Shown here: in pieces, positions 1 through 8,764 of the stretch
Numbering within the stretch: position 1 is the stretch's first letter
Layout: every line of letters begins with the position of its first letter
Source: Micromonospora sp. WMMD961
Lineage (GTDB): Bacteria; Actinomycetota; Actinomycetes; Mycobacteriales; Micromonosporaceae
Assembly (NCBI RefSeq): GCF_029626145.1
Contig: NZ_JARUBJ010000002.1
Coordinates: 5,305,501 to 5,369,500 of the forward strand
Direction: 5' to 3'
DNA length: 64,000 nt
Notes under the pieces: model-generated
The model's input: only the letters and a program-made list of their open reading frames with translations
Databases searched by the model: none
What the model was told of the DNA's origin: nothing
Translations under genes and position numbers: made by a program

Positions 1-1213
1 AGCCGTGCGCGGCGCAGGCCAGCACGGCCGGCTTGCTGTCGTGCAGCACCTTGGGTCGCTCGGCGTCGGCCAGCCAGCCGGCCAGCGCGCCCTCGTCGGT
101 CGGGTCGAGCCGGGCCGGGTCCACCCAGGCCGCCGCGCCGCCGGCGGTGGCCAGCGCCAGGCCGGTGATGGAGGCGGTGTGCCGACGGTTGACGCCGGTG
201 TCGAGCTTGACCGCCAGCCCGACCGGTGTGCCGGTCGGCGCGTGCGTGCTCAGCCAACCGGCCAGCGCGCCGGGCTCGCTGAGCACCTCGCCGGCCAGGT
301 CGAACCCGGACTCGGCCTCCGGCTCGACCGCCTCCAGGTACTGGTAGAGGCGGTCGCGCAGGATGCGGAACTCGAGGGTGTCGAAGACCTGGTGCACGGC
401 CTCCCGGTCCCACCCGGTCCAGCGGGTCTCCTCCGGGCGCAGCGGCAGCTCCAGGTCGGAGACGAGCCGGTTGATCTCGTAGTTGCGGATCACGTCGGCG
501 AGTCGCTCCCGCAGGCTGTCGCCGGCCTTGCCCTTGATCTCGTCGGCGCGGGCGATCACGCCCTCCACCCCGCCGTACGTGGTGATCCATTTGGCGGCCG
601 TCTTCGGGCCGACGCCCGGGATGCCGGGCAGGTTGTCACTGGTCTCGCCGACGAGCGCGGCCAGGTCCCGGTACTGCTGCGGGCCGACGCCGTACTTCGC
701 CTCGATCGCCGCCGGATCCATCCGGGCCAGGTCGGAGACGCCCTTGCGCGGGTAGAGGACGGTGATCTGGTCGTCGACCAGCTGGAACGCGTCCCGGTCG
801 CCACTGCTGATCAGCACCGACATGCCCTGGTCACGGGCCTGACAGGCGAGCGTGGCGATGACGTCGTCGGCCTCGAAGCCCTCCTTCTCCACGACCGGGA
901 TCTGAAGGGCGGCCAGCACCTCCTTGACCAGGCTGACCTGGCCCTTGAAGTCGTTGGGAGTCTCGCTGCGGCCGGCCTTGTACTCCGCGTACTGCTCGGT
1001 GCGGAAGGAGCGGCGGGAGACGTCGAAGGCCACGACGATGTGGGTGGGCTGCTCGTCACGCAAGACGTTGATCAGCATCGACGTGAAGCCGTACACCGCG
1101 TTGGTCGGCTGACCCGTCGTGGTGGAGAAGTTTTCCACGGGAAGGGCGAAGAAGGCCCGGTATGCCATGGAATGTCCGTCGACGAGGAGCAGGCGCGGCG
1201 TCGTAGCTGTCAC
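1..1213 (-). CDS. polA: DNA polymerase I, N-terminal part (runs off left edge)
   Basis: Only about the first 404 codons are in the window. The 5'-3' exonuclease (FEN-like) domain, which removes RNA primers and flaps during lagging-strand and repair synthesis, is complete: it opens with LLLVDGHSMAYRAFFA, carries the acidic metal-site segments VVAFDVS, EADDVIATL and ISSGDRDAFQLV, and has the helix-hairpin-helix LPGIPGVGPKTAAKW. From about residue 310 the sequence enters the region corresponding to the 3'-5' exonuclease fold; the polymerase domain lies outside. The GTG start is the only early start that keeps the LLLVDG strand intact. It is transcribed away from livF and separated from it by a strong hairpin. 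Identification is secure from the motifs and from the conserved actinobacterial pdtaR-polA neighbourhood. Confidence 0.95.
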   Translation of the reverse strand, partial: MTATTPRLLLVDGHSMAYRAFFALPVENFSTTTGQPTNAVYGFTSMLINVLRDEQPTHIVVAFDVSRRSFRTEQYAEYKAGRSETPNDFKGQVSLVKEVLAALQIPVVEKEGFEADDVIATLACQARDQGMSVLISSGDRDAFQLVDDQITVLYPRKGVSDLARMDPAAIEAKYGVGPQQYRDLAALVGETSDNLPGIPGVGPKTAAKWITTYGGVEGVIARADEIKGKAGDSLRERLADVIRNYEINRLVSDLELPLRPEETRWTGWDREAVHQVFDTLEFRILRDRLYQYLEAVEPEAESGFDLAGEVLSEPGALAGWLSTHAPTGTPVGLAVKLDTGVNRRHTASITGLALATAGGAAAWVDPARLDPTDEGALAGWLADAERPKVLHDSKPAVLACAAHG

Positions 1214-1300
1214 GGCAGCGACTCTAGTCCGTCGCACCGACATCCCTGGCCGGCGGCACGGGTGACGCGACACCGAAAGGACAGCCGGCCCTAACGCCGA

Positions 1301-1332
1301 CGGCCGGCCACCCCGCGAGGGGTGACCGGCCG
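1301..1332 (-). terminator. Hairpin terminator after livF
   Basis: A 14-bp stem (1301-1314 with 1319-1332) closes on a GCGA loop. The single imperfect pair is C/A on the plus strand, which becomes G-U in a minus-strand transcript, so the fold suits RNA read from the liv operon. There is no T-tract, as is common in high-GC actinobacteria. It lies between the livF stop and the polA start. Confidence 0.75.
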
Positions 1333-1345
1333 CCGCTCGGATGGC

Positions 1346-2059
1346 TCAGGCCACGCCGAGGTACGCCTCCTTGACCGACGGATCGTGCAGCAGGTCCTGA
1401 CCGGACCCCTCCTTCACGATCCGGCCGGTCTCCAGCACGTAGCCGCGGTGTGCCCGCGACAGCGCCTGCTGGGCGTTCTGCTCCACCAGCAGGATGGTGG
1501 TGCCCTGCTGGTTGATCTCCGTGATGATGTCGAAGATCTGCCGGATCACCAGCGGGGCCAGACCCATCGACGGCTCGTCGAGCAGCAGCAGCTTCGGACG
1601 GCTCATCAGCGCCCGACCGACGGCGAGCATCTGCTGCTCACCGCCGGAGAGCGTGCCACCGGCCTGCTTGCGGCGCTCGGCCAGCCGCGGGAAGAGACCC
1701 AGCACCCGGTCCAGGTCGGCGGCGATGCCGGCGGAGTCCCGCCGGGTGTACGCCCCCATGTCCAGGTTCTCCATCACCGTCATGCCCGGGAAGATCTGGC
1801 GTCCTTCCGGCGACTGACACAGCCCCCGGACCACCCGCAGGTCGGCCCGGAGCTTGCTGATGTCCTCACCGTTGAAGGTGATCTTCCCCTCGGACAGCGA
1901 CCGGGTCCCGGAGATGGCCCGCATCGTGGTGGTCTTGCCGGCGCCGTTCGCGCCGATCAGGGCCACCACCTCACCCTCGTCGACGGTGAGGCTGATGCCG
2001 TGCAGCGCCTCGATCCGACCGTAGGCGACGGCGACGTTCTCCAGCTCAAGCAGCGTCAT
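1346..2059 (-). CDS. livF: Branched-chain amino acid ABC transporter, ATPase LivF
   Basis: This is the second of two cytoplasmic ATPases that power uptake of leucine, isoleucine or valine (or related amino acids) through LivHM. At 237 aa it has the normal LivF length. Visible motifs are Walker A GANGAGKTT (residues 36-44), signature LSGGE (137-141), Walker B LLLLDE (157-162) and the switch histidine region replaced by VEQN, typical of LivF. The start overlaps the end of livG by 14 bp, so the two are translationally coupled, and it is the last gene of livJHMGF before the terminator. Substrate choice is set by LivJ and cannot be read from this subunit; amide or urea transporters of the same family remain possible. 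Confidence 0.93.
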   Translation of the reverse strand: MTLLELENVAVAYGRIEALHGISLTVDEGEVVALIGANGAGKTTTMRAISGTRSLSEGKITFNGEDISKLRADLRVVRGLCQSPEGRQIFPGMTVMENLDMGAYTRRDSAGIAADLDRVLGLFPRLAERRKQAGGTLSGGEQQMLAVGRALMSRPKLLLLDEPSMGLAPLVIRQIFDIITEINQQGTTILLVEQNAQQALSRAHRGYVLETGRIVKEGSGQDLLHDPSVKEAYLGVA

Positions 2060-2987
2060 CGGCGGGCTCCCCCAGGTACGCGGCGATCACCTTCGGATCG
2101 CGGCTGACCTCCGCGGGCGCACCCTCGGCGATCTTGCGGCCGAACTCCAGCACCACGATCCGATCGGTGACGCCCATGACCAGACGCATGTCGTGCTCGA
2201 TGAGCAGCACGGTCAGGCCCATGTCCCGGATCTTGCGGATCAGGGTGAGGAGTTCCTCCTTCTCCGCCGGGTTGAAGCCGGCGGCCGGCTCGTCCAGGCA
2301 GATCAGCTTCGGCTCGGTGGCCAGCGCCCGGGCGATCTCCAACCGGCGCTGGTAGCCGTACGGCAGGTTGCGCGCCTCGTCGTTGGCCCGGTCGGCGATG
2401 CCGACGAAGCGCAGCAACTCCAACGCCTTGGCCTCGGCCGCCCGCTCCTCCAGGACGTGCCGGGACAACCCGAACGTCTTGGCGAACGTCCGGCGCGTCT
2501 CCTGCCACGACCGCTGGATGCCCGCCTCGGCGGTCACCTGCGGCAGCTCGTGCGGCTTCGGCTTGCGCCGGGGCACCCGGAAGATCGCCCCGGGCACACT
2601 GGTCTTGTGCCGGGAGTCCGTGCCGACCATGACGTTCTCCAACGCCGTCATCTCCGGGAAGAGACGGATGTTCTGGAACGTCCGGGAGATACCCAACTGG
2701 CTGATCTGGTGCGGCTTGCGGCCGGTCACCTTCTGGCCGCGGAACCGGACCGCACCGGAGGTCGGCTTGTAGACCCCGGTCATCACGTTGAAGCTGGTGG
2801 TCTTGCCGGCACCGTTCGGCCCGATGAGGCCGAGGATCTCGCCCTCGTAGATCTGGAAATTGATCTTGTCGAGGGCGACCACGCCACCGAAGCGCAGTGT
2901 GACGTCGTCGACTTCGAGCAGTACCGACCGCGGTCCGGGCTGAGCCGGGATCTTCGGCGCGGACGTGCTGGTGGTCTGGTCAGACAT
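2046..2987 (-). CDS. livG: Branched-chain amino acid ABC transporter, ATPase LivG
   Basis: First cytoplasmic ATPase of the liv importer, 313 aa. Walker A GPNGAGKTT is at residues 56-64, and the family-specific insertion (FQNIRLFPEMTALENVMVG onwards) is longer than in LivF, as expected for LivG. The signature is changed to LPYGYQRRLE, normal for this subfamily. Walker B LICLDEPAAG and the switch histidine LLIEHDM are intact. About 20 extra N-terminal residues rich in T, S and P precede the ABC core. It overlaps livM upstream by 8 bp and livF downstream by 14 bp, so the operon is tightly packed. Confidence 0.93.
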   Translation of the reverse strand: MSDQTTSTSAPKIPAQPGPRSVLLEVDDVTLRFGGVVALDKINFQIYEGEILGLIGPNGAGKTTSFNVMTGVYKPTSGAVRFRGQKVTGRKPHQISQLGISRTFQNIRLFPEMTALENVMVGTDSRHKTSVPGAIFRVPRRKPKPHELPQVTAEAGIQRSWQETRRTFAKTFGLSRHVLEERAAEAKALELLRFVGIADRANDEARNLPYGYQRRLEIARALATEPKLICLDEPAAGFNPAEKEELLTLIRKIRDMGLTVLLIEHDMRLVMGVTDRIVVLEFGRKIAEGAPAEVSRDPKVIAAYLGEPADDAA

Positions 2988-4158
2988 GAGCGGGCGCCTC
3001 CTCTGCCTCCGCCGCGCGGTCCTTCAACTCGCGGGCTCGCCGCCGGCTCGGGATCAGACCCTGCGGACGCAGGATCATCACCAGCACCATGGCCAGACCG
3101 AAGACCAGCCAACGGTAGTCGGCGAAGTCGCGGAACCGCTCCGGCAGGTACGCCAGCAGCACCGCGCCGAGCGAGACACCGAGCATGTTGCCGGAACCGC
3201 CGACCACGACCATCGCGACGAAGAGAATCGAGAGGTTCGCGTTGAACTGGGTCGGGTCGATGAACGCGTTACGGCTGCCGAAGAGGAAGCCGGACAGGCC
3301 GCCGAGCGCCGCGCCCATGGCGAACGCCCACAGCTTGAACTTGAACGGGTACACGCCCATCACGGCGGCGGCGTCCTCGTCCTCGCGGACCGCGAGCCAG
3401 GCGCGACCGACCCGGCTGTGCTCCAACTGGCGGACCACGATCACCATCAGCAGCACGAAGGTGATCGCCAACCAGTACCAGGGCTTCGCGTCGATCAGGC
3501 CGAAGACCTTGTTGTCCGCCGAGGGCGGACCCTCCGGGCCGGGAATCGCCGAGATACCGACCGGACCGTTGGTGACGCCGGTGGCGTTGCGGGCCACGAT
3601 CCGGATGATCTCACCGAAGCCGAGCGTCACGATCGCGAGGTAGTCACCACGCAGTCGAAGTGTCGGCCAACCCAGCAACACACCGGAGATCATCGTCAGC
3701 ACGATCGCGATCAGCAGACAGATGCCCCAGGTCACCGCCCACGTCGGCGGCAGGTCGAACTCCTGCTGGATCCACTTGACCACCGGCGAGTTCACCGAAC
3801 CGAACAGCGCCACGCTGTACGCGCCGATGGCGAAGAAGCCGATGTAGCCGAGGTCGAGCAGACCGGCGAGGCCGACCACCACGTTCAGACCGATCGCGAC
3901 CAGCACGTAGATGGCGCAGACGAACAGCACGCCCGCCCAGTTGTTGCCGCCCTCGATCGAGTCGGTGCGCAGGTCGTTCAGACCGGGGATCATGAGACCA
4001 CCGGGCAGCTTACCCAGGTACGGCAGGGAGTAGACGAAGACGAGCAGGGCGAGCACGCCGATGGCCTTCTGCCACTTCGGCAGCGCCTGCCAGCGCTCGC
4101 TGACCGAGGTCAGGAAACCGACCCGGCGGCGATCTGCGGAGCGAATCTTGTCGATCAT
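2980..4158 (-). CDS. livM: Branched-chain amino acid ABC transporter, permease LivM
   Basis: Inner-membrane permease of the liv system, 392 aa with roughly nine to ten hydrophobic segments. It holds the LivM hallmark GLAGLLDLGYIGFFAIGAY and the ATPase-coupling loop around RVGRAWLAVREDEDAAAVMGV. The extra N-terminal cytoplasmic stretch (about 30 residues, basic) and the charged C-terminal tail are common in actinobacterial LivM. The ATG start overlaps the livH stop in an ATGA arrangement, and the end overlaps livG by 8 bp. It forms the translocation channel with LivH. Confidence 0.92.
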   Translation of the reverse strand: MIDKIRSADRRRVGFLTSVSERWQALPKWQKAIGVLALLVFVYSLPYLGKLPGGLMIPGLNDLRTDSIEGGNNWAGVLFVCAIYVLVAIGLNVVVGLAGLLDLGYIGFFAIGAYSVALFGSVNSPVVKWIQQEFDLPPTWAVTWGICLLIAIVLTMISGVLLGWPTLRLRGDYLAIVTLGFGEIIRIVARNATGVTNGPVGISAIPGPEGPPSADNKVFGLIDAKPWYWLAITFVLLMVIVVRQLEHSRVGRAWLAVREDEDAAAVMGVYPFKFKLWAFAMGAALGGLSGFLFGSRNAFIDPTQFNANLSILFVAMVVVGGSGNMLGVSLGAVLLAYLPERFRDFADYRWLVFGLAMVLVMILRPQGLIPSRRRARELKDRAAEAEEAPAHV

Positions 4159-5138
4159 GCGCGGGCCCTCCCGAGCGACTCACCCAACAGGCCGGTGGGC
4201 CGGAACATCAGCACCACGATCAGCACCACGAAGGCGATGACGTCCTCCCAGTTGGACGCGAAGAGCGTCGCGCCGTAGACCTCCACGATGCCGAGGAAGA
4301 GGCCACCCAGCAGCGCGCCGCGCAGGTTGCCGATGCCACCGAGCACCGCGGCGGTGAAGGCCTTGAGACCGAGCACGAAGCCGATGCTGTTCTGGGTGAA
4401 GCCGAACCGCATGCTCCACAACAGAGCGGCGGCGCCGGCCATGATGCCACCGAGCACGAAGATCAGCATGATGACGCGCTCCTGGTTGACGCCCATCAGC
4501 GCGGCGGTCTCCGGGTTCTGGGCCACCGCCCGCACGCCCCGGCCGTACCGGGTGCGGTTGATGAACCAGTCCAGCAGCGCCATCATCGCCACGGCCGCGA
4601 CGAAGACGATCAGCTGGATGTTCGTGATCGCCGTGTTGCCGATGGTGAACAGGGTCTCCTGCTGGATGATCGTCGGCATACCGACGATCTGCCGGGGCCG
4701 ACCGAACACGTCCGGCAACGCGCCACCGAGCAACTTCGGCAACACCTGCCCGAACAGCTCGACGAAGACCAGGGACAGACCGATCGCGGTGATCAGGAAG
4801 ATCAGCGGCGGCGCGTTCTTGCGCCGCAACGGCCGGTACGCGACCCGTTCCAGCGCGAGAGCCGTACCACCCGAGGCCACCGCCGCGACGACCAGACCGA
4901 GCACCAGGAACAGGATCGCCTGACCGACAGGCGGGTTATTTTCGACTCCGATTTGGTTCCACAGGATCAGCACCGCGAAGGTACCGACCATGAACACCTC
5001 GGAGTGCGCGAAGTTGATCAGGCGAAGGACGCCGTAGACGAGGGTGTAACCAAGGGCGATCAGGGCGTAGATGGCGCCCTTGGACAGGCCGTCGACCGTG
5101 TGCTGGCCGAGATGGCCGATCAGTTCATCGAAATGCAC
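4155..5138 (-). CDS. livH: Branched-chain amino acid ABC transporter, permease LivH
   Basis: Second permease of the liv importer, 327 aa. It shows the LivH signature GLSKGAIYALIALGYTLVYGVLRLINFAH near the N-terminus (given here as family evidence, residues about 14-42) and the coupling loop RYGRGVRAVAQNPETAALMGV. The start chosen is the GTG at 5138 because AAGGAG sits seven bases upstream; an upstream in-frame start would add a non-conserved 17-residue tail running into the intergenic hairpin. It is the first gene after that hairpin and overlaps livM by 4 bp. Confidence 0.92.
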   Translation of the reverse strand: MHFDELIGHLGQHTVDGLSKGAIYALIALGYTLVYGVLRLINFAHSEVFMVGTFAVLILWNQIGVENNPPVGQAILFLVLGLVVAAVASGGTALALERVAYRPLRRKNAPPLIFLITAIGLSLVFVELFGQVLPKLLGGALPDVFGRPRQIVGMPTIIQQETLFTIGNTAITNIQLIVFVAAVAMMALLDWFINRTRYGRGVRAVAQNPETAALMGVNQERVIMLIFVLGGIMAGAAALLWSMRFGFTQNSIGFVLGLKAFTAAVLGGIGNLRGALLGGLFLGIVEVYGATLFASNWEDVIAFVVLIVVLMFRPTGLLGESLGRARA

Positions 5139-5156
5139 CGGGGGTCTCCTTGAATC

Positions 5157-5191
5157 GAATGCGGCCGGGGTGAAACACCCCGGCCGCATTC
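5157..5191 (-). terminator. Perfect intercistronic hairpin between livJ and livH
   Basis: A perfect 16-bp stem (5157-5172 with 5176-5191) with an AAA loop fills the gap between the livJ stop and the livH ribosome-binding site. The position suggests partial termination or 3'-end protection that leaves more livJ transcript than livHMGF transcript, a common arrangement for binding-protein genes. The sequence is direct evidence; the regulatory role is inferred. Confidence 0.75.
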
Positions 5192-5205
5192 CATCGCGTG
5201 GGGCG

Positions 5206-6357
5206 TCAGTTGAGCTTGAGCTCCTGCAGCGGCTCGATGGCCTCGCCCTTGATCTGGTAGGCCCAGATGACGACCTTCGTCGGGTCGACGTCGCCCTTGG
5301 CGTCGAACTTGATGTACTTCGACACGCCCTGCTTGTCGTACGACTTCACGAACGCCAGGATGTCCGCCCGGCTCTTCTTGCCAGCCTTGAAGGCGTCCAG
5401 GAAGATCGTCGCGCCGTCGAAGCCCTCAGCGCCGTAGGAGCCCGGCGGGATGCCGAACTTCTTCTGGTAGTCGGCGGAGAAGGTGCCGCCGGCCTTGTCG
5501 GCCGGGAGGCACGGGCAGGTGATGATCGCGCCCTCGGCGCCGCCGGAGGCACCCTTCGGGAACGCGGTGTCGTAGAGACCGTCCGGGCCGACGAACTTGG
5601 CGTTGACGCCGGCGGCACGCATCTGCTTCACCAGCGGAGCGGCCTCACGGGTGTAGCCGCCGTAGAAGACGAAGTCCGCCTGCGCGGCCTTGATCTTGGA
5701 GACGGTGGCGTCGAACTGCGTCTGCCGCTCCTGGATCTTGTCCTTGTTCACGACCAGCGGGCCGAGCTGCTTGCCCAGCTCGTCGGTGATGCCGGCGCCG
5801 TAGGCGCTGGCGTCGTCGACCATGAAGACCTTCTGCGCGTTCTGGGACTTCAGGTAGCTGGCCACCGCACCGGCCTGCGTGCCGTCGTTGCCGACCACCC
5901 GGTAGAAGGACGTGTTGCCCTTCTGGGTCAGGTCCGTCCGGGTCGCCGAAGGGCTGACCATCGCCAGGCCGGCGGCCTGGTAGATCGGCATGGTCGCGTC
6001 CGACTCACCGGAGAAGTGACCACCGATGACACCGAGGAACGAGTTGTCGCCCGCGATCTGGTTCGCGAACGGGGTCGCCACCGCGGGGTCACCCTGGGTG
6101 TCGAACTCCTGCATGGTGACCTTGCAGTCCGTGTTCGCCGCGTTGAACTGCTCCACGGCGAGCTTCGCGCCGTTCAGCGACGGGATCACCAGACCCGCGT
6201 TGTCACCCGTGAACGCGCCGAAGATCGCGATCTTGCCACCGCAGTCACCGGACGCGGTCCCACCTTCGCCGCTGCCGGAATCCTGGCAACCAGCCGCGAC
6301 CACCAGGGTCGCGGCGAGCGCAACGGTGCCCAGCGCCCGTACATAGCTTCGCCTCAC
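5206..6357 (-). CDS. livJ: Branched-chain amino acid ABC transporter substrate-binding lipoprotein LivJ
   Basis: Extracellular lipid-anchored receptor of the liv importer, 383 aa. A short basic N-terminus, a hydrophobic stretch and the lipobox VAAGC (Cys 24) form a lipoprotein signal, followed by a Gly/Ser linker and a type-1 periplasmic-binding fold (IAIFGAFTGDNAG at the first strand, GVIGGHFSGESDATMPIYQ in the ligand hinge). The GTG start at 6357 is preferred: GGAGGAGG lies just upstream and a longer reading frame has no signal sequence at its start. It is the first gene of the operon and is separated from livHMGF by a perfect hairpin. The exact amino acid bound cannot be read from sequence. 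Confidence 0.92.
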   Translation of the reverse strand: MRRSYVRALGTVALAATLVVAAGCQDSGSGEGGTASGDCGGKIAIFGAFTGDNAGLVIPSLNGAKLAVEQFNAANTDCKVTMQEFDTQGDPAVATPFANQIAGDNSFLGVIGGHFSGESDATMPIYQAAGLAMVSPSATRTDLTQKGNTSFYRVVGNDGTQAGAVASYLKSQNAQKVFMVDDASAYGAGITDELGKQLGPLVVNKDKIQERQTQFDATVSKIKAAQADFVFYGGYTREAAPLVKQMRAAGVNAKFVGPDGLYDTAFPKGASGGAEGAIITCPCLPADKAGGTFSADYQKKFGIPPGSYGAEGFDGATIFLDAFKAGKKSRADILAFVKSYDKQGVSKYIKFDAKGDVDPTKVVIWAYQIKGEAIEPLQELKLN

Positions 6358-6709
6358 GGCTTTGACCTCCTCCAGATGCGGACCCGGCTGACCCGAAGCG
6401 ACGGCGACAGCAGCAGACCGCAATTCCACCCACCCCGCAGGGACTCCCCCTGCGTTACGGCTCGTGATGGCGGAGCGTACCGACACCGCATACCGTCCCG
6501 GAAGGCCTGAACGCGGGGTCTGCGAAACCGTTACGAAGACGTGGGCAATCTTGTCGATGTCCGTAACAGGTGAACCGGCCACACGGTCCTTAAGCCCGCG
6601 CCCGGTCGGAATACCACCCACGCTCACAGGGGCGGTCGCGGCCTGAGAAAAGGCGTCCTGAACAGCGAAAACAGCGTGATCGGGCGGACATCCCCGGCAC
6701 AGTCGGGTT
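6358..6709. other. Upstream region of the liv operon, no gene
   Basis: About 350 bases without a credible gene. It must hold the livJ promoter. The only structure I noticed is the hexamer GTTACG at 6530-6535 and its inverted copy CGTAAC at 6562-6567, with another GTTACG near 6454; these could be regulator half-sites, but the spacing is wide and the hexamer is short. Confidence 0.4.
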
Positions 6710-7888
6710 TCAGACCCCTGCGCCGTCCGCCCACCAGAGCCCGGCTCGGGCGCCGTCGTCAACTGCCAACCACCACCGGCCACCCACCGCCACCAGCGTC
6801 ACGTCCCGGTCGACGCCCGCCGGCACATCGATCGGCATCGCGGCCTCCCGCCACGACCCACCACGATCCGCCGACACCCACACCGAATGCCGCGCCCCGT
6901 CGACCACCGCGGCGAACAGCCGATCCCCCGACGACACCAGCGACGCCACCGCCGGCACCCCCGCGCCGGCCCGCCGCCCGAACGTCCCGGCCGCCACCCA
7001 GCCCGCCGCCTCCTGCCGCCACGCGCCGAACGTCCCGCCACGCAGGCCGACCGCCACCGGCACCCCGCCGACCAGCGCCACCCGCTGCAGCTCCTCGTAC
7101 TCCGGACCGCCCGGCAGCACCGTGCGCCGCCACGACCGCCCGTCCGGCGACGACCAGACCGCCGGATCCCGGTCGATCCGACCGGCCGGCAGGAGACCAC
7201 CCACCGCCAGCCAACCCGACGACGTCGCCACCGAGTCGAACGCCCAGGTCACCCCCGCCGCGTCACTGGCCAGCTCCGGAGCACCCTCGACCAGCGCGAA
7301 CTCCGCCGCGTCCGGCGACCCCACCCAGGAGGCCGCCCCCGCCGAACGGTTGCCGACGATCAGCCAACCCTGGGGACCGGCCGCCAGACGGGACACGTTC
7401 ACCGCCGTCGGCCCGCCGTACGTCTCGAACGACGCCTGCACCTCGACCAGCGCGCCGTCGGCCACCTGCCGCCACGTGCTCACCCGCGGATAACCGTGCG
7501 CCCCACCGACCTTCGCGCCGACCAGCCCCGCCTTCCCGTCCCGGCAGGCCACCGACAGGAACACGTTCTGCCGACCGTAGAACGATTCCGGACGCACCGG
7601 CAGCACCGTCCAGGTCGTACCGTCCACACTGGTCCAGGCCGCCGGACGCGTGCCGCCCTCGGCGTCGACGACGCCACCGACCACGAACCACCGGCCCGCG
7701 CACGCCGCCGCGTCGCGTACCACCGGACGTCCCGCACCGCCCGGCGGCGCCGGCAGCGTCAGCGGTTGCCAGGCCGGTCGCGACGCCGGCGCGGCGGCCG
7801 TCGTCGGCGCGCCGCCGCCCGGCCCGTCGCACCCGGCGAGAGCCAGCGCGAAGAGGCCGAACCCCGCGATCACCCGTCGGACGGACAC
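6710..7888 (-). CDS. Putative lipoprotein with Asp-box (BNR-like) repeats
   Basis: 392 aa. The N-terminus is a lipoprotein signal (hydrophobic core, lipobox LALAGC, Cys 20) followed by a Gly/Ala/Thr/Pro linker, so the protein is expected on the outer face of the membrane. The body has repeated W-x-S-x-D-G-x-x-W elements (WTSVDGTTW, WSSPDGRSW, WVSADRGGSW), the Asp-box hallmark of beta-propellers such as sialidases. No sialidase RIP motif or catalytic set was recognised, so an enzyme role is not claimed; a binding or structural propeller is as likely. It sits between the liv promoter region and pdtaR on the same strand, without visible coupling. Confidence 0.75.
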   Translation of the reverse strand: MSVRRVIAGFGLFALALAGCDGPGGGAPTTAAAPASRPAWQPLTLPAPPGGAGRPVVRDAAACAGRWFVVGGVVDAEGGTRPAAWTSVDGTTWTVLPVRPESFYGRQNVFLSVACRDGKAGLVGAKVGGAHGYPRVSTWRQVADGALVEVQASFETYGGPTAVNVSRLAAGPQGWLIVGNRSAGAASWVGSPDAAEFALVEGAPELASDAAGVTWAFDSVATSSGWLAVGGLLPAGRIDRDPAVWSSPDGRSWRRTVLPGGPEYEELQRVALVGGVPVAVGLRGGTFGAWRQEAAGWVAAGTFGRRAGAGVPAVASLVSSGDRLFAAVVDGARHSVWVSADRGGSWREAAMPIDVPAGVDRDVTLVAVGGRWWLAVDDGARAGLWWADGAGV

Positions 7889-7948
7889 GCGTCGATGCTA
7901 ACCACCGGAGGTCACGCCTGGCGGCCCCGCCCGGGCCGGATCAGGCGC

Positions 7949-8563
7949 TCAGACGGTGGGCTGCTGCGACACCTCGCCGCCGGCGGTCTCCGCGAGGATC
8001 CGCTCGGCGACCTCCTTCATGGTCATCCGGTGGTCCATCGCCGTGCGCTGGATCCACTTGAACGCCTGCGGCTCGGTCATCCCGTAGGTCGTCATCAGCG
8101 CGCCCTTGGCGCGTTCCACCGCCTTGCGGATCTCCAGCCGGTCGGTCAGGCTCGCGACCTCCGCCTCCAGGGCCGCGACCTCCGAGTAGCGCGACAGCGC
8201 GATCTCCACCGCCGGGACCAGGTCACTCTTCTGGAAGGGCTTCACGAGGTACGCCATCGCGCCCGCCGCCCGCGCCCGCTCCACCAGGTCACGCTGGCTG
8301 AACGCGGTCAGGATGATCACCGGGGCGATCCGCGCGCCGGCGATGCGCTCGGCGGCGGCCAGCCCATCCATGATCGGCATCTTGATGTCGAGGATGACCA
8401 GATCGGGCTTCAGCTCCTCGGCGAGGCGGACGGCTGTCTCGCCGTCACCGGCCTCCCCCACCACCTCGTAACCCTCTTCGACAAGCATCTCGGCGAGGTC
8501 CAGCCGGATCAGCGCCTCGTCCTCGGCGATCAGTACGCGCCTGCGCTCGGCATCCGTCGGCAT
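7949..8563 (-). CDS. pdtaR: ANTAR-domain response regulator PdtaR
   Basis: 204 aa, response receiver plus RNA-binding ANTAR domain, acting in transcription antitermination and usually phosphorylated by the histidine kinase PdtaS encoded elsewhere. The receiver has the acidic pair in LIAEDEALIR (residues 11-20), the phospho-acceptor Asp 59 in VILDIKMP and the Lys in YLVKPF. The C-terminal helices (KAVERAKGALMTTYGMTEPQAF) match the ANTAR consensus. I chose the ATG at 8563 because the homologous N-terminus begins close to RRVLIAEDE; an in-frame ATG at 8590 would add nine residues. Position between polA and pyk-tesB agrees with the mycobacterial order. Confidence 0.93.
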   Translation of the reverse strand: MPTDAERRRVLIAEDEALIRLDLAEMLVEEGYEVVGEAGDGETAVRLAEELKPDLVILDIKMPIMDGLAAAERIAGARIAPVIILTAFSQRDLVERARAAGAMAYLVKPFQKSDLVPAVEIALSRYSEVAALEAEVASLTDRLEIRKAVERAKGALMTTYGMTEPQAFKWIQRTAMDHRMTMKEVAERILAETAGGEVSQQPTV

Positions 8564-8656
8564 CTCAGCCACCAGCCCTACCCCCACCATCGATCACTGC
8601 ACGGCTACCCACCCATGCTCCCGCATGAGAGTAGTCGGGTACAGTAGGCGCCACCC

Positions 8657-8739
8657 GCCGGGATGGTGGAACGGCATACACGGAAGTCTCAAACACTTCT
8701 GCCCGAAAGGGCTTGCGGGTTCGAATCCCGCTCCCGGCA
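8657..8739 (+). tRNA. tRNA-Leu (anticodon CAA)
   Basis: The acceptor stem GCCGGGA (8657-8663) pairs with TCCCGGC (8732-8738), with discriminator A. The anticodon stem GAAGT/ACTTC encloses the loop CTCAAAC, giving anticodon CAA (codon UUG). A long variable arm (GCCC-GAAA-GGGC) makes it a class II tRNA, and the T-loop GGTTCGAATCC is canonical. The 3' CCA is not encoded in full (CCT follows the discriminator). It is read away from pdtaR. Confidence 0.95.
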
Positions 8740-8764
8740 CCTTGTCATACACCTGTTCGATGAT

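Noticed and set aside
6454..6567. GTTACG/CGTAAC half-sites as an operator of the liv operon
   Set aside because: The hexamers are short and widely spaced; chance occurrence cannot be excluded, so only noted in the intergenic entry.
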